This document shows, piece by piece, positions 33,204 through 42,741 of a stretch of 64,000 nucleotides of DNA. Under the pieces are notes generated by a model. That model saw only the letters and a list, made by a program, of their open reading frames with translations, was not told the DNA's origin and did no database searches. Position numbers and translations under genes: made by a program. Within the stretch, counting starts at the first letter, position 1. Every line of letters starts with the position of its first letter. Source of the DNA: Gemmatimonadales bacterium (lineage in GTDB: Bacteria > Gemmatimonadota > Gemmatimonadetes > Gemmatimonadales > GWC2-71-9); the NCBI GenBank assembly GCA_041390145.1, contig JAWKQM010000007.1, positions 124,001-188,000 of the forward strand. The letters are read 5' to 3'.

Positions 33204-34493
33204 CTACGCCGCCATCTCCTTCAGCAGCGCCAGCGCCTTGTCGACCTCGTCCGGCGAGTTGTAGATGTGGCAGGCATGGCGCACGCCGACGTCGCCCATG
33301 CTGCGGACCCGCACCTTCCCGCGTTCCCAGAGATAGTCCTGAATTTGGGCCCCGGTCTTGTTCTTGAGTCCGTACACCGTCGTGCCGCAGGTGAGGTCGG
33401 GATGCGTCGGCGAGACGAACGTCGTACCGGGGATGCTGGTCAGGCCGGTCCGGAGCCGGTTGGCCAGGGCGAAGTCGCGCGCCTGGATCTTCGTTGAGCC
33501 GATCTGGTTGTGGAAGTCGACGGCGACCCCGAGGCCGAGGAGGAGGCTCAGGTTGCCGGTGCCGTACTGCATCAGCCGGAACATCGGGTCAGCCTGGTCA
33601 TCCCAGGCTCCCGATGCGAGGGTGGTCCAGAGTTCCTTCTGGCGCTCGGGCCGGACGTAGAGCAGACCGGTGCCCTTGGGGCCGAGCATCCACTTGTGGG
33701 GCGAGGCGAAGAAGGCGTCACAGCCCATGGCCTGCACATCGATGGCGACATGCCCCAGCGACTGGGCACCGTCGATGACGCTCCAGATATCGCGCTCCCT
33801 GGCCAGGGCGCAGAGCTGATTGACGGGATAGCGGATGGCGCGCGAACTCGAGATATGCGGGATGGCCCAGACCCGCGTGCGCGGCGTCGTGGCGTCGAGG
33901 TAGAGCTGGATCAGCTGGTCGGGCGACTCGGGGGGATTGGGGACGGTGACCACCTTGACCACGATGCCGTCGCGCTTGGCGCGCAGGTCGTAGCCCATCC
34001 GGCCGCCGGCGTGGGCCTGGTCGGTTACGATGACTTCGTCACCCGGCTTCAGGTCGAGCCCGTTGGCCACGAAGTTCATGCCGAACGTGGCGTTCATGGT
34101 CAGCGCCACGTCATGCCCGGTGCAGTTGAGGGTGGTGGCCACTTTTTCCCGGCTGGGCAGTTCCGGGTAGTAGCCCGTGAAGAAGTTCTCGTGGCCCGCC
34201 TTGTAGTCCCACTCCGCAATGTCGCGATTGACGTGCTGGATGCTCTGGATGACCGTCTCCTGGACCGCCCGAGGACTCGACCCCAGGGTGGCGGTATTGA
34301 AGAACGCCTGGTCCGGCGGGATGGTGAACTGCTGGCGGAGCGCCCGCCAGTACGCCTCGTCGTCCAGCGGGCCGAGATCGGCGGGCATGAGCGGCCGACT
34401 CGCGCGCGGCGGAGTGGCGCCGAACTTCGGCAGCGTCAGCGAGGCGGCGAACGGGACCGACAGGAATCCGAGGAAGGAGCGTCGAGTGGTCAC
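33204..34493 (-). CDS. Exported class V aminotransferase-fold PLP enzyme
   Basis: A 429-residue protein with a Tat-type signal (TTRRSFLGFLSVPFAASL) and an aminotransferase class V domain. ASPHKWMLGPKGTGLLYVR contains the PLP-binding Lys, and VIDGAQSLGHVAIDVQAMGC the Asp that contacts PLP. It resembles isopenicillin-N-epimerase-like and cysteine-desulfurase-like proteins exported by the Tat system. Tat export fits a protein that folds with its cofactor in the cytoplasm. The start is GTG 34493. Substrate unknown. Confidence 0.87.
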   Translation of the reverse strand: MTTRRSFLGFLSVPFAASLTLPKFGATPPRASRPLMPADLGPLDDEAYWRALRQQFTIPPDQAFFNTATLGSSPRAVQETVIQSIQHVNRDIAEWDYKAGHENFFTGYYPELPSREKVATTLNCTGHDVALTMNATFGMNFVANGLDLKPGDEVIVTDQAHAGGRMGYDLRAKRDGIVVKVVTVPNPPESPDQLIQLYLDATTPRTRVWAIPHISSSRAIRYPVNQLCALARERDIWSVIDGAQSLGHVAIDVQAMGCDAFFASPHKWMLGPKGTGLLYVRPERQKELWTTLASGAWDDQADPMFRLMQYGTGNLSLLLGLGVAVDFHNQIGSTKIQARDFALANRLRTGLTSIPGTTFVSPTHPDLTCGTTVYGLKNKTGAQIQDYLWERGKVRVRSMGDVGVRHACHIYNSPDEVDKALALLKEMAA

Positions 34494-34592
34494 GGGGCAC
34501 CAGTGGTGAGGGATGGTTCACAATCGGGTCCGGATCGCGGCTCCGCAAGCCCCCCTCTCCCGGACGGTGGTTGTCGGGCTTACTCTCCCGGG

Positions 34593-35276
34593 ATGCGATA
34601 CACACTTCTGCTCTGCCTTCTTGGCCTCCCGACGGTCCTCAGCGCCCAGGCGGCGGTGGCCAACGCCGACTCGCAGGTGGTGGCCCCCGACATACTCGCG
34701 GAACGGCTCCTGGTCGATGTCCGCGCACTCGACAACACCATCCGGGTGGACGCGAGGTATGCCGGCCCCGACAACTTTACCGGTGCGCCGCTGCCGGGGT
34801 ACAACGCCAACCGTGCATTGCTCCGCCGCGAAGCGGCCGAGGCACTGGCGCGGGTGCAGCATCGGCTCGCCGCCGAAGGGCTTGGGCTCAAGATCTGGGA
34901 CGGATACCGGCCGGTCCGGGCCACCCAGGCCATGGTGGCGTGGACGGAGCGGACCAACCAGACCTGGCTGCTCGACTCCGGGTACATCGCGCGGCGGAGC
35001 CGGCACAATCAGGGGGTGGCCGTTGACCTGACGATGGTGGATCTCCACTCCGGGGTCGAGGTGCCGATGGGCACACCCTTCGACACCTTCGGGGATGCGG
35101 CCCACACCGCCAATGCCGCTGGCGCCGTGAAACAGTCGCGGGATCATCTCGTAGAGGTGATGGCCTCGGAGGGATTCGCCAACTACCCGATGGAGTGGTG
35201 GCACTTCTCGATTGTCGTCGAGGACCCGGTTCCCTTCGACCTCGTCATCCGCGCCGCACCGCTCACGCCTCAATAA
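34593..35276 (+). CDS. D-Ala-D-Ala dipeptidase, VanX/M15D type
   Basis: A 227-residue exported protein: signal peptide to about VLSAQ, then the M15D domain. SRHNQGVAVDLTM gives the SxHxxGxAxD zinc motif and EWWHF the catalytic Glu and third His. The domain is shared by VanX and DdpX; without vanA/vanH or ddp genes nearby, peptidoglycan recycling is more likely than glycopeptide resistance. It is divergent from the aminotransferase gene. The stop TAA overlaps the next ATG (TAATG). Confidence 0.9.
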   Translation: MRYTLLLCLLGLPTVLSAQAAVANADSQVVAPDILAERLLVDVRALDNTIRVDARYAGPDNFTGAPLPGYNANRALLRREAAEALARVQHRLAAEGLGLKIWDGYRPVRATQAMVAWTERTNQTWLLDSGYIARRSRHNQGVAVDLTMVDLHSGVEVPMGTPFDTFGDAAHTANAAGAVKQSRDHLVEVMASEGFANYPMEWWHFSIVVEDPVPFDLVIRAAPLTPQ

Positions 35277-36604
35277 TGGACCACGTCATGCCCCGTGCCA
35301 CACTGGTAATTGCACTGCTCGCGTCCATCCCGACCGTTGCCCCGGCCCAGGTCGGCTCCCCGGCCGGTCCGGTCCCGGTGGAGTACCTGGCCGCGCGGCG
35401 CGCGGAACTCCTCAAGCGTATGGGGAACGGCGTGGCCGTCATCCGGTCGTCGGAACAGCGCAGCATCGAGGGGGATTATCCGCAGGACAGCGATTACCGG
35501 GAGAACAACGACTTCTTCTACCTGACCGGACTGGAGACGCCGTCCAGCTGGCTGGTGCTGATCGCTCGCGACACCCTCGCTCCGCAGGTCTACCTCTACC
35601 TGCCCGCCCGCGACTCAATGGCGGAGCGGTGGACGGGGGCACGCCTTGGGCCGGGTGCGGAGGCGACCGCCCTCACCGGCATCGAGGACACCCGCCCGGC
35701 CGACCTGGCCGAGCGCCAGATCCGGAGCTTCGTCCGGTCCCGGACGCTCCAGGGCGGCAGGTTCTACCTGCTGCTCGGCAAGGAGGCGGAGAGCGACACC
35801 TTCTTCCAGCATCTGGCTCTGGGGACCAGTGCGGGGGTGACCGACCTTCGGCCCTCCCTGGCCGCCATGCGGCTGGTGAAGGATGCCGACGAAATGCGCC
35901 GGATGCGCATGGCTGCCGAGATCAGCGCCAAGGGGCACGTGGCCGCGATGCGCGTGGCGCATCCCGGGGCCTGGGAGTACCAGCTGGAGGGCGCGGCCGA
36001 GGGGACATTCCGGAGCCTGGGCGCCGAACGGTTGGCCTACCCGAGCATCGTGGGAACGGGAATCAATGCGACGACGCTCCACTACGACCGGAGCCGCAGC
36101 CAGCTGCAGGCGGGGGAGCTGGTGGTGATGGACATGGGGGCGGAGTATGGCTTCTACGCGGCGGACATCACGCGGACCATTCCGGTGACCGGCAAGTTCT
36201 CACCGCGCCAGCTTGAGATCTACAACCTCGTCCTCGCGACGCAGCAGGCGGCGCTCGACTCCGTCAAGCCCGGGATGACCCTCGGCCGGCTGGGAACGAT
36301 CGCGCGCGACTACATGAAGGAGCACTCCGGCGATCTCTGCGCCCCCGGCACCTGCGACCGCTACTTCATCCACGGCCTCAGCCACTGGGTGGGGATGGAT
36401 GTCCACGACGTCGGGAGCTACGGGACGCCGCTGGCCCCGAACATGGTCTTCACCGTGGAGCCGGGCATCTACATCCCGGAGGAAAAGCTGGGCGTCCGGA
36501 TCGAGGATGACGTGGTCGTGACGGCCACCGGCTACGAACTGCTCTCCGGCGGCGCGCCCCGGACAGCGGCGGATGTCGAGAAAGTCATGAAGCAGCGGCG
36601 CTGA
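35276..36604 (+). CDS. Exported Xaa-Pro aminopeptidase (M24B)
   Basis: A 442-residue protein: signal peptide (to about APAQ), creatinase-like N-terminal domain with SDYRENNDFFYLTGLE, and pita-bread C-terminal domain. The five dinuclear-metal ligands are in VVMDMGAEYG and AADITRTIP (Asp), HGLSHWVGMDVHD (His), FTVEPGIYI (Glu) and GVRIEDDVVV (Glu). It removes N-terminal residues before proline. ATG 35276 is coupled to the VanX-type stop; ATG 35288 is possible. The 3' end overlaps the convergent DinB gene by 20 bases. Confidence 0.9.
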   Translation: MDHVMPRATLVIALLASIPTVAPAQVGSPAGPVPVEYLAARRAELLKRMGNGVAVIRSSEQRSIEGDYPQDSDYRENNDFFYLTGLETPSSWLVLIARDTLAPQVYLYLPARDSMAERWTGARLGPGAEATALTGIEDTRPADLAERQIRSFVRSRTLQGGRFYLLLGKEAESDTFFQHLALGTSAGVTDLRPSLAAMRLVKDADEMRRMRMAAEISAKGHVAAMRVAHPGAWEYQLEGAAEGTFRSLGAERLAYPSIVGTGINATTLHYDRSRSQLQAGELVVMDMGAEYGFYAADITRTIPVTGKFSPRQLEIYNLVLATQQAALDSVKPGMTLGRLGTIARDYMKEHSGDLCAPGTCDRYFIHGLSHWVGMDVHDVGSYGTPLAPNMVFTVEPGIYIPEEKLGVRIEDDVVVTATGYELLSGGAPRTAADVEKVMKQRR

Positions 36605-37076
36605 GCTTCCACGCCGCGATGTTGCGGCGAATCTGCCGGTCGTGGATCTCCAGGTGTTCGGCATAGGCCTGTAGCCAGATCTCGGCTCCATAGGCGCCCG
36701 CCTCGGTGTGCTTGGCGGTCCGCCCCCACTGTGCCTCCGTGAGCCGGCGGAGCAGGGGCACGGTGTTGGCGCGGACGGCCACCACCGTGGCCATCGCCAA
36801 GTCGATCGGATGGGCGTGGTAGTCCATCCCTTTGGCCCACTGGGCCTCGTCATACCCCACGATCGTGGGGCGCTCCTCCCCCAGCACATAGCGGATTCGC
36901 CCGTGGCTGTTCACCTCCGAGTCAGCGCAGTGGACGACCACCTCGTGGACCGACCACTTACCGGGGGCGGGTCGCCACTGCAGGGCCGCGGCCGGCGTCT
37001 CCGCCAGGGCGGCGGCAATCCGGGCGGGGCCCTCGGCGTAGCGGCGGATGCAGTCTTCTCGTTCGGCGGGGGTCAC
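36585..37076 (-). CDS. DinB-family protein
   Basis: A 163-residue four-helix protein. SVHEVVVHCADSE and AYAEHLEIHDRQI supply the three His that bind metal in DinB/YfiT-like thiol transferases. I chose GTG 37076 because GGAG lies 8 bases upstream; longer in-frame starts (to 37238) would cover the promoter region of the oxidase operon. Related proteins use mycothiol or bacillithiol, but the thiol used here is unknown. Confidence 0.8.
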   Translation of the reverse strand: MTPAEREDCIRRYAEGPARIAAALAETPAAALQWRPAPGKWSVHEVVVHCADSEVNSHGRIRYVLGEERPTIVGYDEAQWAKGMDYHAHPIDLAMATVVAVRANTVPLLRRLTEAQWGRTAKHTEAGAYGAEIWLQAYAEHLEIHDRQIRRNIAAWKLSAAAS

Positions 37077-37275
37077 GGTCGGCTCCGGGGTCTGGACGCA
37101 TTCATTGGAAGAAAACCCGATTCGACCTAAGATATGGCGGGATCCAGCGTAAGGGCGACCTCCGGGGCCGGGATTCGGCGGGGTCGAATTCATTGACGCG
37201 GGGGCCTTCGGTCGGTAAAATGCTGACTGCTTGGCCACTCATCCCCCGCATTTTTCGCTGAACAGGACGAACGGA

Positions 37276-38370
37276 ATGGCCCTCAGGATTCCTTCCCTCC
37301 GGCGCGCCGCCCGGTGGGTGCCCGCACTGTGCGTTACGCTGGCCATGCTCGTGCTGGCCGGCTGCTCGCCGGATGGGTACCCGCAGACCACGCTGGCTCC
37401 CAAGGCGGACTTCGCGGAACTGCTCGACCAGGTGTTCCGCCGGTCGTTCCAGCTGGCCACGATCGTCTTCTTCCTGGTGGAAGGGGCGCTGGTCTGGGCC
37501 CTCTTCCGGTTCCGCGGGAAGCCGGGCGACGCCGAGCCGGAGCAGAATCACGGCAACACGATGCTCGAGGTGGTCTGGACCGCCATTCCCGCGGTCATTC
37601 TCGTCTTCATCGCCGTGCCCACCATCCAGACGATCTTCAAGACGGCCGAGGTCCCGACCGACAATCCGCTCGTGATCGAGGTGACCGGTCACCAGTGGTG
37701 GTGGGAGTTCCGGTACCCGGAGTACAACCTCGTGACCGCGGGCGACATGCACGTCCCGACCGGGCGGACGGTCGACCTCCGGATGAGCACCGGCGACGTG
37801 GTCCACAGCTTCTGGACGCCGCAACTGGCGGGGAAGCGCGACGTCTTCCCCAAGCGCGACAACCGGCTCTGGTTCAAGACGGAGACGCCCGGGACCTACC
37901 CCGGGCAGTGCGCGGAGTTCTGCGGCACCCAGCACGCCCGGATGGCCTTCCAGGTCATTGCGCAGGCCCCGGCGGATTTCGACGCCTGGCGCGTGGGGAT
38001 TGCCGCCGTGAGCGCTCCCGCCGACTCCGGGGCGCCGGCTCCCGACCCGCTCGTGGTGCAGGGAAAGCAGCTCTTTGCCACCAAGGCCTGCGTCGGGTGC
38101 CACGCCGTGACCGCGGTCGGCGCGCCGACCATGGTCGGTCCGAACCTGGCCGGCATCGGCAGCCGCACGGATATCGCCTCCGGCTGGCTGCCCAACACCG
38201 ACGAGAATCTCGCCCGCTGGCTGAAGAACCCCCAGGCGGTCAAGTCGGGGGTGTTGATGCCGAATCTCGGGCTCACCGATGAAGAAGTCACCGCGCTGAT
38301 CGCGTACCTGCGCTCGCTCAGCGTGGTGCCTGCACCGGGGGCGGTCGCCATGACCGCCGCCGGGAACTGA
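37276..38370 (+). CDS. ctaC: Cytochrome c oxidase subunit II with fused cytochrome c
   Basis: A 364-residue protein: lipoprotein-type signal (LAMLVLAGCSPDG), two membrane helices, and the CuA cupredoxin domain with HSFWTPQ and CAEFCGTQHARM (two Cys, His, Met). A class I cytochrome c follows, with ACVGCHAV for heme binding and VLMPNLG for the Met ligand. CuA takes electrons from the cytochrome and passes them to subunit I. It is the first gene of the ctaC-D-E-IV operon. Confidence 0.95.
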   Translation: MALRIPSLRRAARWVPALCVTLAMLVLAGCSPDGYPQTTLAPKADFAELLDQVFRRSFQLATIVFFLVEGALVWALFRFRGKPGDAEPEQNHGNTMLEVVWTAIPAVILVFIAVPTIQTIFKTAEVPTDNPLVIEVTGHQWWWEFRYPEYNLVTAGDMHVPTGRTVDLRMSTGDVVHSFWTPQLAGKRDVFPKRDNRLWFKTETPGTYPGQCAEFCGTQHARMAFQVIAQAPADFDAWRVGIAAVSAPADSGAPAPDPLVVQGKQLFATKACVGCHAVTAVGAPTMVGPNLAGIGSRTDIASGWLPNTDENLARWLKNPQAVKSGVLMPNLGLTDEEVTALIAYLRSLSVVPAPGAVAMTAAGN

Positions 38371-38384
38371 CGAGAGGGTACGCG

Positions 38385-40217
38385 ATGTCCACGATAGCGA
38401 TGGGGCACGCCGGCACCGAGGCCGCTCCGGCCGAGAAGAAGGGGCTCTGGAGCTGGATCACGACCGTCGACCACAAACGGATCGGCATCCTCTACGGCGT
38501 CACCGCCTTCCTCTTCTTCCTGGGAGGCGGCCTCGAGGCACTCCTGATCCGCTGGCAGCTCGGAGCGCCGGACAAGACGTTCCTGTCGCCCGAGGCCTAC
38601 AACCAGCTGTTCACGATGCACGGCACGACGATGATCTTCCTCGGCGTGATGCCGCTCTCGGCGATGTTCTTCAACTACTTCATCCCCCTGCAGATCGGCG
38701 CGCGCGACGTCGCGTTCCCGCGGCTGAACGCGTACAGCTACTGGGTTTTCCTCTTCGGCGGCCTGGTGCTCAACGCGAGCTTCCTCTTCAACGCCGCGCC
38801 CGACATGGGGTGGTTCGCCTACGCCAACCTGACCTCGAAGCAATTCAGCCCCGGCCTCAACGTCGATTTCTGGATTATCGGCCTGCAGATCCTCGGCGTG
38901 GCTTCGCTGGCGGCGGCGGTGAACTTCTTCGTGACCATCATCAACCTGCGCGCGCCCGGCATGAAGATGATGCGGATGCCGATGTTCGTCTGGATGAGCC
39001 TCATCACGCAGGTCCTGATCCTCCTGGCTTTCCCGATCATCACGGTGGCGCTCATCCTCCTGATGCTCGACCGGAACTTCGGCACGCACTTCTTTGTCCC
39101 CTCCGGCGGCGGCGATCCCGTGCTCTGGCAGCACCTCTTCTGGCTCTTCGGCCATCCCGAGGTGTACATCCTCATCCTCCCGGCCTTCGGCGTCGTCTCC
39201 GAGATCCTTCCGGTCTTCTCGCGGAAGCCCCTCTTCGGCTACGCCGCCATGGTCTTCTCGGGGTGTTTCATCGCCTTCCTGGGCTTCGGGGTGTGGAGCC
39301 ACCACATGTTTGCCACCGGCATGGGGCCGATGGCGGACACGGTCTTCTCGCTTGGCACCATGCTGATCGCCATCCCGACCGGCGTGAAGATCTTCAACTG
39401 GATCGGCACGGTCTGGGGCGGGTCCATCCAGTACAAGACCCCGATGTATTTCGCCCTCGGCTTCGTGGCGATGTTCATCATCGGCGGCCTCTCGGGCGTC
39501 ATGCACGCCTCGCCCCCGGCGGACCTCCAGCAGACCGACAGCTACTTCATCGTGGCGCACTTCCACTATGTGCTCTTCGGCGGCAGCATCTTTGCCCTCA
39601 CCGCCGGCGCGTACTACTGGTTCCCGAAGATGACCGGCCGGATGCTCAGCGAGGGCCTCGGCAAGGTGCACTTCTGGCTGATGTTCCTCGGCTTCAACCT
39701 GACCTTTGCGCCGATGCACATCCTCGGCCTCAACGGCATGCCGCGCCGGGTGTACACCTACTCCGCCGGCATGGGCTTCGGGTTCTGGAACGCGATCGAA
39801 ACGGCCGGCTCCCTGATCCTCGGCTTCTCCTTCCTGGTGTTCATCTGGAACATCCTGAAGTCGCTCAAGAGCGGGGCGGTGGCCCCGGCCGACCCCTGGC
39901 ACGGCGCCACCCTCGAGTGGTCAATCCCGTCACCGCCGCAGGAGTGGAATTTCGCGGTGGAACCGACGGTAGACAGCCGGGATCCCCTCTGGGAACTGCG
40001 GCGCGCCAACGGCGGCACGCTGCCGGAGCCGGCCCGGGTGAGCGGCAAGGGGATTCACCTCCCCAGCCCGTCCTACTGGCCGATCGTCACGGCGTTCGGC
40101 ACGGCGCTGACCCTCGTCGGCTTTCTGATGCACGTCAATCTCGCGGTGATCCTGGCCGGCGTCGCGATCACCATGACCGGCATCTTCTCGTGGGCCTTTG
40201 AGCCCGCCGACCACTAG
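38385..40217 (+). CDS. ctaD: Cytochrome c oxidase subunit I
   Basis: A 610-residue heme-copper oxidase subunit with 12 or more helices. FTMHGTTMIF holds a heme a His; FGHPEVYILILP has the CuB His, the Tyr crosslink and the D-channel Glu of A1-type oxidases; WSHHMFATGM has the other CuB His pair; and AHFHYVLFGG has the heme a and a3 His. It reduces O2 to water and pumps protons. The C-terminus is somewhat extended beyond the core. It starts 14 bases after ctaC. Confidence 0.96.
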   Translation: MSTIAMGHAGTEAAPAEKKGLWSWITTVDHKRIGILYGVTAFLFFLGGGLEALLIRWQLGAPDKTFLSPEAYNQLFTMHGTTMIFLGVMPLSAMFFNYFIPLQIGARDVAFPRLNAYSYWVFLFGGLVLNASFLFNAAPDMGWFAYANLTSKQFSPGLNVDFWIIGLQILGVASLAAAVNFFVTIINLRAPGMKMMRMPMFVWMSLITQVLILLAFPIITVALILLMLDRNFGTHFFVPSGGGDPVLWQHLFWLFGHPEVYILILPAFGVVSEILPVFSRKPLFGYAAMVFSGCFIAFLGFGVWSHHMFATGMGPMADTVFSLGTMLIAIPTGVKIFNWIGTVWGGSIQYKTPMYFALGFVAMFIIGGLSGVMHASPPADLQQTDSYFIVAHFHYVLFGGSIFALTAGAYYWFPKMTGRMLSEGLGKVHFWLMFLGFNLTFAPMHILGLNGMPRRVYTYSAGMGFGFWNAIETAGSLILGFSFLVFIWNILKSLKSGAVAPADPWHGATLEWSIPSPPQEWNFAVEPTVDSRDPLWELRRANGGTLPEPARVSGKGIHLPSPSYWPIVTAFGTALTLVGFLMHVNLAVILAGVAITMTGIFSWAFEPADH

Positions 40218-40245
40218 ACTCCTCACGACTGCGACGGACGGTCCC

Positions 40246-40884
40246 TTGGCGCACGATACCGCACACGCGATGCATCCCCCGACGGCCACCGGGCTCGACA
40301 CCCGGAAGTTGGCCATCTGGACCTTCATCGGGTCGGAATGCCTCTTCTTCGCGACGCTGATTTCGAACTACCTGGTGTACAAGGGGCACAGCCTGGTCGG
40401 GCCGCTCCCGCACGAGGTCTCGCAGTGCATGCTGCACGGCCAGATGACCACCTGCGAGCCGATCTTCGAAATCCCGCTGGTCACGATGGGCACGGCGGTG
40501 CTCCTCTTCAGCTCCTTCTTCGTGGTGCGGGCGCTCGACGGCGCGCGATCCGGCAACCGGAAACAGCTGATCGGCTGGCTGACGGCCACGGTGATTTGCG
40601 GGCTCTTCTTCGTCGGCATGCAGGTGTACGAGTTCACCCATTTCTACCACAAGGGACTCGGCTACACCACGAACCTCTTCGGGTCTTCGTTCTACACGCT
40701 CACCGGCTTCCACGGCACGCACGTCACGATCGGCGTCATCTGGCTCGCCACCGTCCTCGTGCTCGCCATCCGCGGCAAGCTGCCGGTGGAGAAGGCGATG
40801 AACCTCGAAATCGCCGCCCTCTACTGGCACTTCGTGGACGTCGTCTGGATCGTGATCTTCCCCGTCGTCTACCTGATGAGGTGA
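40246..40884 (+). CDS. ctaE: Cytochrome c oxidase subunit III
   Basis: A 212-residue membrane protein of the CtaE family: LAIWTFIGSECLFFATLISNY, given as the first-helix region, then FYTLTGFHGTHVTIGVIW and ALYWHFVDVVWIVIF at the end, all conserved in subunit III. About five helices, fewer than mitochondrial subunit III. I chose TTG 40246 because an AC-rich short leader with GGACGG precedes it; ATG 40270 is the alternative. The subunit stabilises subunit I and its proton uptake. Confidence 0.93.
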   Translation: MAHDTAHAMHPPTATGLDTRKLAIWTFIGSECLFFATLISNYLVYKGHSLVGPLPHEVSQCMLHGQMTTCEPIFEIPLVTMGTAVLLFSSFFVVRALDGARSGNRKQLIGWLTATVICGLFFVGMQVYEFTHFYHKGLGYTTNLFGSSFYTLTGFHGTHVTIGVIWLATVLVLAIRGKLPVEKAMNLEIAALYWHFVDVVWIVIFPVVYLMR

Positions 40885-40889
40885 TCGGC

Positions 40890-41234
40890 ATGGACGCCCA
40901 AGTCGCCACGCACCATCACGAGTCCGCGGCCGCGACCTACACCAAGATCGCGGTGGTCCTCTTCGTCATGACCGCCCTCGAGGTGCTCGCCTACGAGGCG
41001 TCGCACCGGGCCGGCTGGCCCATGCACGGGCTCGTGCAGCCGTTCCTCAACGAGATCCTCATCGTCCTGTCGGCGGCCAAGTTCGCCCTGGTCGCGATGT
41101 TCTACATGCACCTGAAGTCGGACAGCAAGATCTTCAGCGGCCTGTTCGTCTTTCCGCTGATCATCGCGACCGTGGTCATCGTCGCACTGCTGCTCCTCTT
41201 CTCGTACTTGCGCATGCTGCACCCGACGGCGTGA
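40890..41234 (+). CDS. Cytochrome c oxidase subunit IV-type protein
   Basis: A 114-residue protein with three membrane helices. TKIAVVLFVMTALEVLAYEA, VLSAAKFALVAMFYMHLKSD and the final VVIVALLLLF-type helix match the prokaryotic subunit IV family (CtaF/CyoD-like). His residues cluster at the N-terminus (ATHHHES). It lies at the end of the oxidase operon, 5 bases after ctaE. Confidence 0.9.
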   Translation: MDAQVATHHHESAAATYTKIAVVLFVMTALEVLAYEASHRAGWPMHGLVQPFLNEILIVLSAAKFALVAMFYMHLKSDSKIFSGLFVFPLIIATVVIVALLLLFSYLRMLHPTA

Positions 41235-41260
41235 CGCGCCGAAGCTCGCTCGCTGTACTG

Positions 41261-41290
41261 GCGGCCCCGCTTCGGCGGGGCCGCTTCGTC
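41261..41290 (+). terminator. Terminator of the cytochrome oxidase operon
   Basis: A perfect 10-base stem, GCGGCCCCGC (41261-41270) with GCGGGGCCGC (41275-41284), closes on a TTCG tetraloop and is followed by TTCGTCATTC. It lies 27 bases after the subunit IV stop. Confidence 0.85.
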
Positions 41291-41308
41291 ATTCACCCAC
41301 GAGGCTCG

Positions 41309-42703
41309 ATGCGCTACAGTGCCGTTCTGCTGCTCGCCCTCGCCGGCGCGACTCCCGCCCGGGCGCAGGGGACCCGGCCGCCGAATTTTGACTCCCTCGC
41401 CGCCGAAGCCACGACCTGGCTGCAGGAGTACCTGCGCATCCGGACGGTCAATCCGCCGGGCAACGAGATCGAGGGCGCGCGGTTTCTCCAGGCGGTGCTG
41501 GCGGGCGAGGGGATTCAGGCCGAGATCTTCGAATCGGCGCCCGGGCGCGGCAACCTCTACGCGCGGCTGCCGGGCACCGGCGCGCAGCGCCCGATGGTGC
41601 TGCTGCACCACATCGACGTGGTGCCCGCCGATTCTGCCCGGTGGAAATATCCGCCGTTCAGCGGGGTCATCGAGGATGGCGCGGTCTGGGGGCGCGGGGC
41701 GCAGGACACCAAGGGACTCGGGATCATCCAGCTCGCCACGTTCGTGGCGCTCAAGCGTCGGGGCGTGCCGCTCAGCCGCGATCTCATCCTCGTGGCCAAT
41801 GCGGACGAGGAACTCAGCTCCTCGGGATCACTCTGGTTCACGCAGCACAAGGCGGACCTGGTCCGGGAGGCGGAGTTCCTCCTGAACGAGGGGGGCGACA
41901 ACGAAATGGGGCCGAACGGCAAGACGGTTTCCTACGGCCTCGACGCCACGGAAAAGGTGCCGTACTGGCTCCGCCTGACCGTCCGCGGGGAACCGGGCCA
42001 CGGGAGCCGTCCGACGGAGGGCAATGCGGCGCTCAGGCTCTCCCGCGTGCTTGGCCGGATCGCGGACTGGCAGACGCCGCTCATCCTGACGCCTCCCGCC
42101 GCCGCCTATCTCGAGGCCCTCGCCACCCGGGAACGGAATCCGGTGCATCGCGCCTGGCTCGCCGACCCCGCGAAGGCGCTGCAGGACTCGGTGGCGACCG
42201 CCTGGCTGATCGCGGACCGCTACCAGAACGCGATTCTCCGCAATACCGTGGCCATCACCGTGCTTCACGGCTCGACCAGCACGAACGTGATCCCAGCCGA
42301 GGCATCCGCGGAAATCGACGTGCGCCTCCTCCCGGGCCAGCGGCCGGACGACTTCCTCGCGCAGCTGCGCGCTGTCATGCAGGACACGACGGTGGAGGTT
42401 ACGCCGCTCTCCAAGGTGCGCGCGGCGCGCTCGTCTCCGGTGGACGGCCCGGTGCTGGCCGCGTTCAGCGAGGCAGTCGAGGCCATGGATCCCGGCGCGC
42501 TCGTGCTGCCCAGGATGCTGACCGGGTACACTGACAGCTACGACTACCGGCTGCTCGGCATCGACGCCTATGGCGTCGAGGCCTGGCGCACCACCGCCGC
42601 GGTCTCCGCCACGATACATGGCAATGATGAGCGGGTACCGGTGCAGGAGATTAGGTTCGGAGTGGAGTTCTACTACCGCATTGTGGAGCAGCTGGCCCGG
42701 TAA
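41309..42703 (+). CDS. Exported M20 peptidase
   Basis: A 464-residue protein with a signal peptide (to about ARAQ) and an M20 di-zinc peptidase fold. MVLLHHIDVVPAD gives the first His-x-Asp, GRGAQDTKGLG the bridging Asp, NADEELSSSGS the Glu pair, and AATIHGNDE (read as VSATIHGNDERVP) the last His. RGEPGHGSRP is the dimer-domain signature. It would act as an aminoacylase or carboxypeptidase in the periplasm. I start at ATG 41309 (GAGG upstream), after the oxidase terminator; the frame to 41231 would run through that hairpin. Confidence 0.9.
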   Translation: MRYSAVLLLALAGATPARAQGTRPPNFDSLAAEATTWLQEYLRIRTVNPPGNEIEGARFLQAVLAGEGIQAEIFESAPGRGNLYARLPGTGAQRPMVLLHHIDVVPADSARWKYPPFSGVIEDGAVWGRGAQDTKGLGIIQLATFVALKRRGVPLSRDLILVANADEELSSSGSLWFTQHKADLVREAEFLLNEGGDNEMGPNGKTVSYGLDATEKVPYWLRLTVRGEPGHGSRPTEGNAALRLSRVLGRIADWQTPLILTPPAAAYLEALATRERNPVHRAWLADPAKALQDSVATAWLIADRYQNAILRNTVAITVLHGSTSTNVIPAEASAEIDVRLLPGQRPDDFLAQLRAVMQDTTVEVTPLSKVRAARSSPVDGPVLAAFSEAVEAMDPGALVLPRMLTGYTDSYDYRLLGIDAYGVEAWRTTAAVSATIHGNDERVPVQEIRFGVEFYYRIVEQLAR

Positions 42704-42741
42704 CAGGCTGGCGGCCGAACGCCATCCGTCCGGGAGGGTTC

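Noticed and set aside
34593..35276. VanX-type gene as evidence of a glycopeptide-resistance cluster
   Set aside because: No vanA, vanH or van regulator is adjacent. The enzyme is exported, fitting peptidoglycan turnover instead.
37896..39902. A 668-codon open frame on the minus strand
   Set aside because: It runs antisense to ctaC and ctaD, which have full catalytic motifs. The translation is Glu/His/Asp-rich without family signatures.
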